Positions 55,393 through 64,000 of a stretch of 64,000 nucleotides of DNA are shown piece by piece. The DNA lies in the NCBI RefSeq assembly GCF_014397005.1, contig NZ_JACGWS010000019.1, forward strand, positions 43,303 through 107,302. The letters are read 5' to 3'. Origin of the DNA: Kordia aestuariivivens (GTDB taxonomy: Bacteria > Bacteroidota > Bacteroidia > Flavobacteriales > Flavobacteriaceae). The notes under the pieces were generated by a model, which had not been told where the DNA came from, ran no database searches, and was given only the letters and a program-made list of their open reading frames with translations. The position numbers were made by a program, and so were the translations under genes. The stretch's first letter is position 1. Each line of letters opens with the position of its first letter.

Positions 55393-55508
55393 AAAATCCC
55401 AAAATCCCAAAATCCCAAAATCCCAAAATCCCAAAATCCCAAAATCCCAAAATCCCAAAATCCCAAAATCCCAAAATCCCAAAATCCCAAAACCCCCAAA
55501 CCCCCAAA
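55393..55508. repeat. 8-bp tandem repeat, 12 perfect AAAATCCC copies
   Basis: Twelve exact AAAATCCC units fill 55393-55488, followed by AAAACCCCC and AAACCCCC variants. On the minus strand this is (GGGATTTT)n then GGGGGTTT, which has G3 tracts with 5-nt loops and could form G-quadruplexes. Because 8 is not a multiple of 3, copy number change would shift any reading frame; the overlapping 61-codon ORF is not called as a gene. Confidence 0.9.
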
Positions 55509-55613
55509 ATCAAAAGACTTCAACAGAAAACTTAGTTATTATTCGTTATATGTGAATAATTAATGACTTATTAAAATCAATATATAATACAAAGTTGTGC
55601 ACCTACTTATCAC

Positions 55614-55913
55614 ATGCTTATGAAAGAAATTTTACTTACTTCAGTGTTTCAAAACCATATACTAAAAATCAAAAATAGATTTTTATCTATTTTTTTAAAG
55701 ACATTCATTCATAATTGTTTTTCAATCACTTCATACATATCGTTTTTATATCGTTCTAAAATTAATGTGGAAAAATTGAGTAGCGATAATTCAAATGATA
55801 TTCATTTATTTTTAGAAATGAAGCCTAAAATTGAATTCATAAAATATTTTCGGAAACCTAAAAAGTCAGTCAGAGAAAATGATTTCCCTATTATATGGAA
55901 TAGTGTTTTTTGA
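55614..55913 (+). CDS. Doubtful small ORF
   Basis: A 99-codon ORF (the second in-frame ATG at 55620 is equally likely) with a Phe/Ile/Lys-rich product: SVFQNHILKIKNRFLSIFLK, then a Cys/Ser stretch and a charged C-terminus. Composition is what very AT-rich non-coding DNA would give, there is no recognisable domain, and spacing to neighbours gives no operon support. It may be a degraded fragment. Included as a low-confidence call. Confidence 0.2.
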   Translation: MLMKEILLTSVFQNHILKIKNRFLSIFLKTFIHNCFSITSYISFLYRSKINVEKLSSDNSNDIHLFLEMKPKIEFIKYFRKPKKSVRENDFPIIWNSVF

Positions 55914-55954
55914 AATGAAAAGATGAAACTTCTTTTAAATCATAGAATTAAAAA

Positions 55955-55997
55955 ACCCCGCAATTGTGAAACTTTGGCGAGCCAACAAAAGCAGGGT
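55955..55997 (+). ncRNA. Putative structured leader before the adhesin locus
   Basis: An outer stem ACCCCGC / GCAGGGT (one mismatch) encloses a TTGG-CGAG-CCAA hairpin and unpaired purine-rich arms. It is followed by AGGAATAAC, similar to the GTAGGAAC tail of the 37569-type leaders. It ends 38 bases before the ATG at 56036. It may be a cis-regulatory RNA; no known class was recognised. Confidence 0.4.
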
Positions 55998-56035
55998 AGG
56001 AATAACAGTCAATTTTAATAAAAAAACCAACCATT

Positions 56036-56587
56036 ATGTTTAGATATCTTCTAAATAGTTATTCACGAATACTATCTTCTTACGAACTATTGATGTTTAA
56101 AATCAACCTTATTACAAAGGTGTTTTATGTATCAAATAGCTCAACTCTGCAATATAATAAATTTTTCAATAATGGTATAGCCGTTATTTTAGTTTTCTTA
56201 AAAGCAAATACAAAGTTTTCATTGAATTTTGTATTTGTATTTCTAAATATATCTATTGCAAGTGCGAATGTTGATCTAAATTTTCATAATCAAGAAAACA
56301 ATATAGATACGAACTTATATTTCAATTCATCAAATTTCATTAATGAGTTAGATGTACTCAATACTAATGAAAATCAACTAAAAAACAATCTGTATCATAT
56401 ATGCATAAATATAGATGATACTTCACTTCATAAAAATCTAATGATTGTTTTTGACCCATCGTCATATCTCTTAAAAATATGTGCTTTAGATGTCGTCACA
56501 AAGTATAAAGCGTTGAAGGTAAATGCTTTATGTTTTAACTTGCAAAATCTAGCTACAGCACCAATAACAATCAATTCTAATAATTAA
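56036..56587 (+). CDS. Small exported protein whose N-terminus resembles that of the adjacent giant adhesin
   Basis: The 183-residue product starts MFRYLLNSYSRILSSYELLMF, parallel to MLRSFLIIYSRTTLCFREI of the adhesin gene that starts 11 bp downstream; both ATGs are preceded by AACCATT. A hydrophobic segment at about residues 62-78 (FSLNFVFVFLNISIASANV) looks like a late signal peptide, as in the adhesin. The remainder (DLNFHNQENNID, ELDVLNTNENQLKNN) is short, Asn-rich and unrecognised. It is probably co-transcribed with the adhesin. It could be a truncated paralogue or an accessory protein. Confidence 0.5.
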   Translation: MFRYLLNSYSRILSSYELLMFKINLITKVFYVSNSSTLQYNKFFNNGIAVILVFLKANTKFSLNFVFVFLNISIASANVDLNFHNQENNIDTNLYFNSSNFINELDVLNTNENQLKNNLYHICINIDDTSLHKNLMIVFDPSSYLLKICALDVVTKYKALKVNALCFNLQNLATAPITINSNN

Positions 56588-56597
56588 ACGAACCATT

Positions 56598-59500
56598 ATG
56601 TTGAGATCTTTTTTAATTATTTATTCAAGAACTACACTATGTTTTAGAGAAATAAAAGATAGTTGTAACACATTAAAAAAAAGTATTACTAAATATCAAA
56701 ATAGTAAGTCATTATTTTCTTTTATAGTCTTCGTCTTAATGCTAATAATTCCATTAGGAACTATGGCGCAAGTAGTAACTACTTGGGGAGGTTTAACAGG
56801 GACATTACCAGAAAATAATTTTCAAACAAGCAGTCTTTCCGCAGTAGGAGATGGAGCTACTTATGTTTTAGTTGATATTTCTAGAACAGGATCAACTTCA
56901 GTAGGAGGCTCCGAAAACGCAATTGCTCCTACAGTAACTCTGACGAATAGTTATGATAATTCTAGAGCTACTACTGGTGTTTCAGGAAATATATATACCT
57001 ATACATTTAGCGAGCCAGTTCATATCATTCTAAGTTCTCAAGAGCATAGCGAATTAGTTCGTACTGAAAATATAAAAATTGCTAGTTCAGATGTTGGAGC
57101 CTTGTTTACAGGAAGTTTAACAGGTGGTCAATCAGGTCATTTTATAAACAATAACAATACGTCCGAAATTCATATTGGTTCTTCAAATACTATTACTGCT
57201 GCGGGTACTTATTGGACGGTTCAAACTAATATAGCAGTAACCACATTATCTGTAGAATACTATGTTACAGATCCAACGGAAATAGCTTCAGGTGAACCTT
57301 TTACAATGAATTTAGCTCCAGCACCTTATGTGCGATTAGATAACGATAATTCTACTGGAGCAGGAGGAATAGCTATTAATACTACAAGTTGTACTAGTGG
57401 TTCAGAACCTTTTGACGGTTCGGATATTACAATTAATGCTCCGCATGGAATTCAACGCGTAGAAATTAATTTAACAAACGAACAAAATGTTGGAGAAGAA
57501 GAATTATCTATAATAGGAAATTATTCTAATGTAACGATTACGGGGAATGGATCTACTTCTGTAGTAGCAACTAATAGTAATCCAGCTCCAGGAGATGTTA
57601 ATACCTATGATGATATTATAGATGAACTCTATTATGTAAATACAGCTGCAACCCCAGAAACTTCAACACCCAGACTTGTAGAAGTCATACTCTATGATAT
57701 TGCAGGTAATGCTTCTATAGTAGCAACAGGAACAATAACACTGACAGAAGCGTCCAATTCAGGGAAAACATCAGGTCCTTTGGTTGTTTTTAACACAGAT
57801 ATTTCGATAGATTTATTAACGGCTTTAGATGGAAGTCAAGATGCAGGAACTTGGGTTGATGTAGGCGGTTCTGGCGCACTTACAGGTAGTGTTGTAGATA
57901 TAACAAGTCTTACTACTGGTTCATATAATTTTAGATATGATGTGGCTGGGGCTGGTCCATGTAACCTAGTATTTACGACAGTTGTTCTAATAATATTAGA
58001 TGGTACAGAGTTAGAAATGACATCAGCTGCTTCATGCGGTTTTGTGATGACAACATATACAGATGCAACTTTTTCAGCAGGATCAAATGATCCTATTTAT
58101 GTATTTGATTCGCCTGGAAATGTAGGCGAATTAACATGCCCTTCAGTTGTAGGCGCTTCGTACGATTGGTATGTATACAATGCTACAACTAATTCATATG
58201 ATAGTTATGCATTGAATTCTACACCAACACAATCAAATCTGGCAGATGGAGGATATTTGGTCGTAAGAGATGATGCAGGAACAAAAACGGAAGGTCGAGC
58301 ATGGATTTGGAATTCGAGTCTCAATGCAGATGCCGGAGTTGATTTAGCTATATGTAATGGAGATAGTATAAATATAAGTGCAGGAGGTACAATTCTTAGC
58401 CCATCATATACATATTATGATCCAGTACGGAGACCATTCATCATAGATGCAAGTACAATAGTTAGGGTAACATTTGATGCAACACATTCATATATATCAG
58501 ATTTAGCTTTCTACATGGTTTCTCCAGGACCAGCTGCTACAGCAGTTTCTATTCCTTTAGGAGTTAATGAGCCCGGTAATGCTTGTAATCCAGCTGATGA
58601 TGTGGCTAATCTCCAGTTTACAAATGATACTTCCATTGGAGTACAAATATATGATCTTTGTGCATTATCAGGGCCTTTATCTGGTACTTGGAACCAATAT
58701 TATACAGATTATGGACCAGCTTCTGGAGCTACAGCAATAGATTTTTCTCCATTAATAGGTCTTGATGGTGGACAGGGAGGATGGAAAGTGCAAATTTATG
58801 ATTGTGAAAACTTAGACTTTGGAGCTTTAACAGGCGCAACTATTACATTTGATGATGGAGCTGGAGATGTTAGAACCTATACAAGTGGTTCTATCAATGT
58901 GCCAATTAATGATAACTTTTGTGATCCAATAACAGCTACTATTTATGAAGTCCCATTTGTATCTGCAACAGTACAAATGGATAACACTATTAATATTGCC
59001 CCAAACATTGGTGTAAATGGAATAGGAGGATATGAATGGTCATATAGTACAACAAGTGCTACAGGTCCTTGGAGTGGACCATTTAATAATGCATTATTAA
59101 ATCCTCTAGTGGCACCAACAGTAAATACTTGGTACAAATTAGAAATGGATAATGGAGTTGGGTGTACAGATGAGGATGTAATGCAAATCACTGTTACAAA
59201 TCAGCCAAATGCTGGAACAGGAATGGATGAGTACGCGTGTGCAGGAGATGCATTGGTAGACTTGAATACATTACTTACTGGAGCAGATGCGGGAGGAACT
59301 TGGTCGATTTCAGGAAGTTCTATAGACAATCCTGGAGGAGACTTTAATGCAGGAAGCGGAACATACAACCCTACAACGGGCGGAGTTTTTATATTTGATT
59401 ATACAGTAAATGCAGTTGCACCTTGTTCTGTAAATGGAACAACGTCAATAACGGTATCCGTGCAAACTGCACCAGATGCTGGAAGCAATAACACAATTTC

Positions 59501-62500
59501 AGCAGATACAAGTACAGGTTCAATAGACTTATTTACAAACCTTTTAGGAACGCCAGATATAGGAGGAATTTGGAGTTTAAATACAGGTTCCGATAATCCA
59601 AGTGGTAGCTTTGATCAAAGTGCAGGAACTCTAGATAGTTCAAGTCTTGTTACGGGTACATATATTTTTGATTATACAGTGACGAGTTGTACAGCTTCTA
59701 TCGCATCAATTACGATTAATTTTACTGCTGTATCAGCAGATACTGATGGTGATGGGAATCCAGATTCTTCAGATCCTAATCCAGGAGCACCAAATGCATC
59801 AGATGATATTGCGTCAACAGATATAAGGATTCCAGTAACAATAGATCCATTAGCAAATGATGATTATTTAGATAATAATGATTTAACCAATATTGGAATA
59901 ACTACTGTAACCAACACTGGAAATGGAACAGCTATAGGAATGGTTGTTATAGATCCAGCAACAGGACAGGTTACTTATACGCCTTCAATTACTGAATTTG
60001 GGGATGTTACTATTATTTATGAAGTGTGTAATGATGCTAGTGGGATGCCAGTATGCGAGCAAGCAACGATAACAATTACAGTAACTGGAATAGATTCAGA
60101 TATGGATGGCATCCCAGATGCAACAGATCAAGATGATGACAATGACGGAATCTTAGATATCGCGGAAGGTCCAGGCGATCCAAGTGGCGATGATGACAAT
60201 GATGGAGTACCCAATTACTTAGATGACGCACCAACGGATCCGATGATCGGTAATGTTAACGGAGTCGTAGAAACGGTTTACGATACAGACGGCGATGGCG
60301 TAAGCAACCACTTAGACTTAGATGCAGACAACGATGGAATCTACGATACCGTCGAGACTGGTGGAGTAGATGCAGACAATAATGGAATTGCCGATGGCAC
60401 TCCAAATACAATAACAGGAATCCCAAGTAGTGCTGGCACAGGCGTTGGCGTTCCAACAGATACCGATGGTAATGTTGGAGAGAACTTACCCGATTTCTTA
60501 GACACTGATAGTGATGATGATGGGTGTAGTGATGCCAATGAATACTATGGCAACGCTACTGCTGATGGTGGTGATGGTGGACAGTACGGAACAGATCCAG
60601 CGGCAGTCAATACCAATGGAACAGTAACGGCGGCAAGCTATCCAGCTACAGGAGCAGATCTTGATGGCACAGGAACGGCAGATTACATCGACACCACAAA
60701 TGATGATCCAGATGCAGATGGAATAGCCAATGCCTGTGATATAGATGATGACAATGATGGGAACCCAGACAGTACTGATTTAAACACACAAACAGCAACA
60801 GCCCTAGCAGATAATGGTACGGCAATGGTTGGAATGGTAACGAATATCGATATTCTTACCAATGATGACTTCTTAGCAGATACTACAATGACCTTAGGCA
60901 GCGATATTTATATCAGTAATGCTGGAACAGGCTCAGGAGTCGGAATCATCAGCTTTGATGAAAACACAGGTGAACTTATCTACACACCAGCCTTAAGTGA
61001 AGGCGGAATGAATGTCACGGTAGACTATACAGTATGTAATGATCTAACAGGCGATGGTCCAACACTGGATGATGTATGTGCAACGGCAACGGTTACAATA
61101 CTAGTAGCTATGGGGCCAGATGCTGATATGGATGGTATCCCAGATGCCACAGATCAGGATGATGATAACGATGGTATCTTAGATATAGCCGAAGGTCCAG
61201 GTGATCCAAGTGGCGATGATGACAATGATGGTGTACCCAATTACTTAGATGACGCACCAATGGATCCGATGGTGGGTGATGTCAATGGTACCGTAGAACC
61301 AGCATACGATACAGACGGCGATGGCGTAAGCAACCACTTAGACTTAGATGCAGACAACGATGGTATTTACGATACTGTTGAGACTGGTGGAGTAGATGCA
61401 GACAATAATGGAATTGCCGATGGCACTCCAAATACAATAACAGGAATCCCAAGTAGTGCAGGCACAGGCGTAGGTGTCCCAACAGATACCGATGGTAATG
61501 TTGGAGAGAACTTACCCGATTTCTTAGACACTGATAGTGATGATGATGGGTGTAGTGATGCCAATGAATACTATGGCAACGCTACTGCAGATGGTGGTGA
61601 TGGTGGACAGTACGGAACAGATCCAGCGGCAGTCAATACCAATGGAACAGTAACGGCGGCAAGCTATCCAGCTACAGGAGCAGATCTTGATGGCACAGGA
61701 ACGGCAGATTACATCGACACCACAAATGATGATCCAGATGCAGATGGAATAGCCAATGCCTGTGATATAGATGATGACAATGATGGGAACCCAGACAGTA
61801 CTGATTTAAACACACAAACACCAACAGCCCTAGTAGATAATGGTACGGCAATGGTTGGAATGGTAACGAATATCGATATCCTAACCAACGACGATTTCTT
61901 AGCGGATAATACAATGACCTTAGGCAGCGATATTTATATCAGTAATGCTGGAACAGGTTCAGGAGTAGGTATCATCAGCTTTGATGAAAACACAGGTGAA
62001 CTCATTTACACACCAGCCTTAAGTGAAGGCGGAATGAATGTCACGGTAGACTATACAGTATGTAATGATCTGACAGGCGATGGTTCAAGTCCAGATGATA
62101 TCTGTGCAACGGCAACGGTTACAATACTAGTAGCTATGGGGCCAGATGCTGATATGGATGGTATCCCAGATGCCACAGATCAGGATGATGATAACGATGG
62201 TATCTTAGATATAGCCGAAGGTCCAGGTGATCCAAGCGGTGATGATGATAATGATGGTGTACCCAATTACTTAGATGACGCTCCATCAGATCCAATGGTG
62301 GGTGATGTCAATGGTACCGTAGAACCAGCGTACGATACAGACGGCGATGGCGTAAGTAATCACTTAGACTTAGATGCAGACAATGATGGTATTTACGATA
62401 CAGTAGAAACAGGAGGAACGGATGCAAACAATGATGGAATCGCCGATGGTACTCCAAATGCAATCACTGGAATTCCAAGTAGTGCAGGTACAGGCGTAGG

Positions 62501-64000
62501 AGTCCCAACGGACACCGATGGAAATGTTGGAGAGAACTTACCAAATTTCTTAGACACTGATAGTGATGATGATGGGTGTAGTGATGCCAATGAATACTAT
62601 GGCAACGCTACTGCAGATGGTGGTGATGGTGGACAGTACGGAACAGATCCAGCGGCAGTCAATACCAATGGAACAGTAACGGCGGCAAGCTATCCAGCTA
62701 CAGGAGCAGATCTTGATGGCACAGGAACGGCAGATTACATCGACACCACAAATGATGATCCAGATGCAGATGGAATAGCCAATGCCTGTGATATAGATGA
62801 TGACAATGATGGGAATCCAGACAGTACAGATTTAAACACACAAACACCAACAGCAGTCGCTGATAATGGTACAGCAATGGTTGGAATGGTAACGAATATT
62901 GATATTCTTACCAACGACGATTTCTTAGCAGATACTACAATGACTCCAGGCAGTGATATCTATATCAGTAATGCTGGAACAGGCTCAGGAGTCGGAATCA
63001 TCAGTTTTGATGAAAACACAGGCGAACTAATCTACACACCAGCCTTAATAGAAGGCGGTATGAGTGTCACAATAGACTATACAGTATGTAATGACCTAAC
63101 AGGCGATGGTCCAACACTGGATGATGTATGTGCAACGGCAACGGTTACAATACTAGTAGCTATGGGGCCAGATGCTGATATGGATGGTATCCCAGATGCC
63201 ACAGATCAGGATGATGATAACGATGGTATCTTAGATATCGCCGAAGGTCCAGGCGATCCAAGCGGTGATGATGACAATGATGGTGTACCCAATTACTTAG
63301 ATGACGCTCCATCAGATCCAATGGTGGGTGATGTCAATGGTACCGTAGAACCAGCGTACGATACAGACGGCGATGGCGTAAGTAATCACTTAGACTTAGA
63401 TGCAGACAACGATGGAATCTATGATACCGTCGAGACTGGCGGAACTGATTTAGATGGAAATGGAATAGCAGATGGCGCAATAAATCCAATCACAGGAATT
63501 CCTACATCAGCAGGCACAGGAGTAGCAGTGCCAACTGATAGCGGTCCAACAGTTGGAACACCAGATTTCTTAGATACAGATAGTGATGAAGATGGTTGTT
63601 CAGATGCTAATGAAGCCTTTGACGACAGCGCCGCTGATGGCGGCGATGGCGGACAATACGGAGCAGATCCAGCAGTAGTTAATGCCAATGGAACAGTATC
63701 AGCAGCAAGCTATACAAATGCAGCTGGATTAGCCGATACAGATGCTAACGGTACAGCAGATTATACAGAAAATGGGCCAGATCCAGACGCAGACGGCACA
63801 GCCAATGCTTGTGATCTAGATGATGACAATGATGGCAACCCAGATGCAAGTGATCCAAATCCATTAGTACCATCGGCAGTAGCAGATTCAGCTACAGCAA
63901 TGGTAGGTATGTCAGCAACGATCGACATTTTAACCAATGATGACTTCTTACCAGACAACAGTGGAACAGCAGGCAGTGATATTTACATCAGTGATGCAGG
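56598..64000 (+). CDS. Giant repetitive surface adhesin with TSP3-type repeats, 3'-truncated by window edge
   Basis: The frame starting at ATG 56598 stays open to the window end (at least 2467 codons). An extended signal peptide has its hydrophobic core at residues 39-55 and ends in GTMAQ at 58. Residues 60-600 are beta-rich, about 610-757 hold a proprotein-convertase P-domain-like segment (ISDLAFYMVSPGP, GGWKVQIYDCENLDFGALTG), then two PKD/Ig-like modules (AGTGMDEYACAGDALVDLN, GGTWSISGSS). From residue 1167 on, 342-residue repeats follow, each with TSP3-like calcium motifs (DADMDGIPDATDQDDDNDG, DTDGDGVSNHLDLDADNDG) and a cadherin-like unit (IDILTNDDFLA, GVGIISFDENTGELIYTP). T9SS-exported giant adhesins in gliding Flavobacteriia have this design; the sorting domain would be beyond the window. 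Confidence 0.93.
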   Translation, partial: MLRSFLIIYSRTTLCFREIKDSCNTLKKSITKYQNSKSLFSFIVFVLMLIIPLGTMAQVVTTWGGLTGTLPENNFQTSSLSAVGDGATYVLVDISRTGSTSVGGSENAIAPTVTLTNSYDNSRATTGVSGNIYTYTFSEPVHIILSSQEHSELVRTENIKIASSDVGALFTGSLTGGQSGHFINNNNTSEIHIGSSNTITAAGTYWTVQTNIAVTTLSVEYYVTDPTEIASGEPFTMNLAPAPYVRLDNDNSTGAGGIAINTTSCTSGSEPFDGSDITINAPHGIQRVEINLTNEQNVGEEELSIIGNYSNVTITGNGSTSVVATNSNPAPGDVNTYDDIIDELYYVNTAATPETSTPRLVEVILYDIAGNASIVATGTITLTEASNSGKTSGPLVVFNTDISIDLLTALDGSQDAGTWVDVGGSGALTGSVVDITSLTTGSYNFRYDVAGAGPCNLVFTTVVLIILDGTELEMTSAASCGFVMTTYTDATFSAGSNDPIYVFDSPGNVGELTCPSVVGASYDWYVYNATTNSYDSYALNSTPTQSNLADGGYLVVRDDAGTKTEGRAWIWNSSLNADAGVDLAICNGDSINISAGGTILSPSYTYYDPVRRPFIIDASTIVRVTFDATHSYISDLAFYMVSPGPAATAVSIPLGVNEPGNACNPADDVANLQFTNDTSIGVQIYDLCALSGPLSGTWNQYYTDYGPASGATAIDFSPLIGLDGGQGGWKVQIYDCENLDFGALTGATITFDDGAGDVRTYTSGSINVPINDNFCDPITATIYEVPFVSATVQMDNTINIAPNIGVNGIGGYEWSYSTTSATGPWSGPFNNALLNPLVAPTVNTWYKLEMDNGVGCTDEDVMQITVTNQPNAGTGMDEYACAGDALVDLNTLLTGADAGGTWSISGSSIDNPGGDFNAGSGTYNPTTGGVFIFDYTVNAVAPCSVNGTTSITVSVQTAPDAGSNNTISADTSTGSIDLFTNLLGTPDIGGIWSLNTGSDNPSGSFDQSAGTLDSSSLVTGTYIFDYTVTSCTASIASITINFTAVSADTDGDGNPDSSDPNPGAPNASDDIASTDIRIPVTIDPLANDDYLDNNDLTNIGITTVTNTGNGTAIGMVVIDPATGQVTYTPSITEFGDVTIIYEVCNDASGMPVCEQATITITVTGIDSDMDGIPDATDQDDDNDGILDIAEGPGDPSGDDDNDGVPNYLDDAPTDPMIGNVNGVVETVYDTDGDGVSNHLDLDADNDGIYDTVETGGVDADNNGIADGTPNTITGIPSSAGTGVGVPTDTDGNVGENLPDFLDTDSDDDGCSDANEYYGNATADGGDGGQYGTDPAAVNTNGTVTAASYPATGADLDGTGTADYIDTTNDDPDADGIANACDIDDDNDGNPDSTDLNTQTATALADNGTAMVGMVTNIDILTNDDFLADTTMTLGSDIYISNAGTGSGVGIISFDENTGELIYTPALSEGGMNVTVDYTVCNDLTGDGPTLDDVCATATVTILVAMGPDADMDGIPDATDQDDDNDGILDIAEGPGDPSGDDDNDGVPNYLDDAPMDPMVGDVNGTVEPAYDTDGDGVSNHLDLDADNDGIYDTVETGGVDADNNGIADGTPNTITGIPSSAGTGVGVPTDTDGNVGENLPDFLDTDSDDDGCSDANEYYGNATADGGDGGQYGTDPAAVNTNGTVTAASYPATGADLDGTGTADYIDTTNDDPDADGIANACDIDDDNDGNPDSTDLNTQTPTALVDNGTAMVGMVTNIDILTNDDFLADNTMTLGSDIYISNAGTGSGVGIISFDENTGELIYTPALSEGGMNVTVDYTVCNDLTGDGSSPDDICATATVTILVAMGPDADMDGIPDATDQDDDNDGILDIAEGPGDPSGDDDNDGVPNYLDDAPSDPMVGDVNGTVEPAYDTDGDGVSNHLDLDADNDGIYDTVETGGTDANNDGIADGTPNAITGIPSSAGTGVGVPTDTDGNVGENLPNFLDTDSDDDGCSDANEYYGNATADGGDGGQYGTDPAAVNTNGTVTAASYPATGADLDGTGTADYIDTTNDDPDADGIANACDIDDDNDGNPDSTDLNTQTPTAVADNGTAMVGMVTNIDILTNDDFLADTTMTPGSDIYISNAGTGSGVGIISFDENTGELIYTPALIEGGMSVTIDYTVCNDLTGDGPTLDDVCATATVTILVAMGPDADMDGIPDATDQDDDNDGILDIAEGPGDPSGDDDNDGVPNYLDDAPSDPMVGDVNGTVEPAYDTDGDGVSNHLDLDADNDGIYDTVETGGTDLDGNGIADGAINPITGIPTSAGTGVAVPTDSGPTVGTPDFLDTDSDEDGCSDANEAFDDSAADGGDGGQYGADPAVVNANGTVSAASYTNAAGLADTDANGTADYTENGPDPDADGTANACDLDDDNDGNPDASDPNPLVPSAVADSATAMVGMSATIDILTNDDFLPDNSGTAGSDIYISDA
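60099..64000 (+). repeat. Tandem 1026-bp repeats in the adhesin gene
   Basis: The same anchor (GATATGGATGG(C/T)ATCCCAG) recurs at 60099, 61125, 62151 and 63177, exactly 1026 bp apart (342 codons). Units 1-3 are nearly identical at the nucleotide level over long blocks; unit 4 diverges in its middle (about 63430-63880). The array continues past the window. High identity implies recent amplification or gene conversion. Confidence 0.93.

Noticed and set aside
55393..55508. Possible CRISPR array
   Set aside because: The units are 8 bp with no spacers and no cas genes are nearby, so it is a microsatellite.
55370..55555. 61-codon ORF made of SQNPKIPK repeats
   Set aside because: It is only the translation of the AAAATCCC tandem repeat; any frame is open because the unit has no stop, and there is no independent coding evidence.
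60341..63688. Repeated Ser/Pro-rich minus-strand ORFs in the adhesin
   Set aside because: They recur with the 1026-bp unit and are the reverse complement of TSP3 repeats, so they are not separate genes.

Overview
The window is AT-rich DNA from a member of the Bacteroidota, most likely a marine Flavobacteriaceae (a Kordia-like genome would fit, but no species is proven). The evidence is type IX secretion (T9SS) C-terminal sorting domains, the absence of Shine-Dalgarno sequences, TAnnTTTG-type promoters, GG-leader peptides of the Bacteroidota lanthipeptide type, TPR-fused histidine kinases and giant TSP3-repeat adhesins. No rRNA, tRNA or CRISPR array was seen.

Layout. 1-7.7 kb: the end of a DUF885 gene, a T9SS-secreted protein, two tandem phage tail-collar proteins (minus strand), a four-gene unit ending in a two-component system, and thymidylate kinase. 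7.9-36.2 kb: a long plus-strand operon for an extracellular contractile injection system (eCIS; Afp/PVC/MAC type). The order is DUF4255 cap/terminator protein, an unknown protein, one sheath protein with a large insertion, two tube proteins, a 51-residue DUF5908 protein, a LysM baseplate protein, a VgrG-like hub/spike, PAAR tip, gp25-like wedge, J-like baseplate protein, Afp12-like protein, a 1945-residue repeat/fibre-like protein, tape measure, a 1298-residue putative nuclease toxin, a double SUKH immunity-like protein, and the AAA+ ATPase. The gene order and domains together make the eCIS call very secure.

36.3-43.5 kb: an accessory zone with a lipoprotein pappalysin-like protease, three unrecognised proteins (two behind a shared structured leader), a second two-component system (TPR histidine kinase plus LuxR-type regulator), and on the minus strand a DUF4157 'eCIS core domain' protein that is a good candidate for cargo. 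43.7-46.1 kb: a TPR/AraC-type membrane regulator and two RiPP-like precursor peptides with double-glycine leaders. 46.3-54.6 kb: a 1741-residue subtilisin-like T9SS protease with tandem duplicated modules, a protein resembling the pore-forming helical domain of Cry delta-endotoxins, and a YifB/ComM ATPase. 54.6-56 kb: a gene-poor AT-rich stretch with an 8-bp tandem repeat (12 perfect copies, G-quadruplex-prone on the minus strand). 56-64 kb: a small ORF followed by a giant adhesin that runs off the window and contains 1026-bp near-identical repeats.

How it fits together. The eCIS genes build a headless phage-tail-like injector. The linked toxin, immunity-like, DUF4157 and possibly delta-endotoxin-like proteins are candidate payloads. 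Two LuxR-type two-component systems sit on either side, and a recurrent GG(T/A)AAA-type motif lies upstream of the operon, of the AAA+ gene and of nearby accessory genes, so co-regulation is plausible but unproven. The most unusual points are the toxin plus SUKH immunity pair inside an eCIS operon, the repeated leader element, and the Cry-like protein between near-identical terminators.
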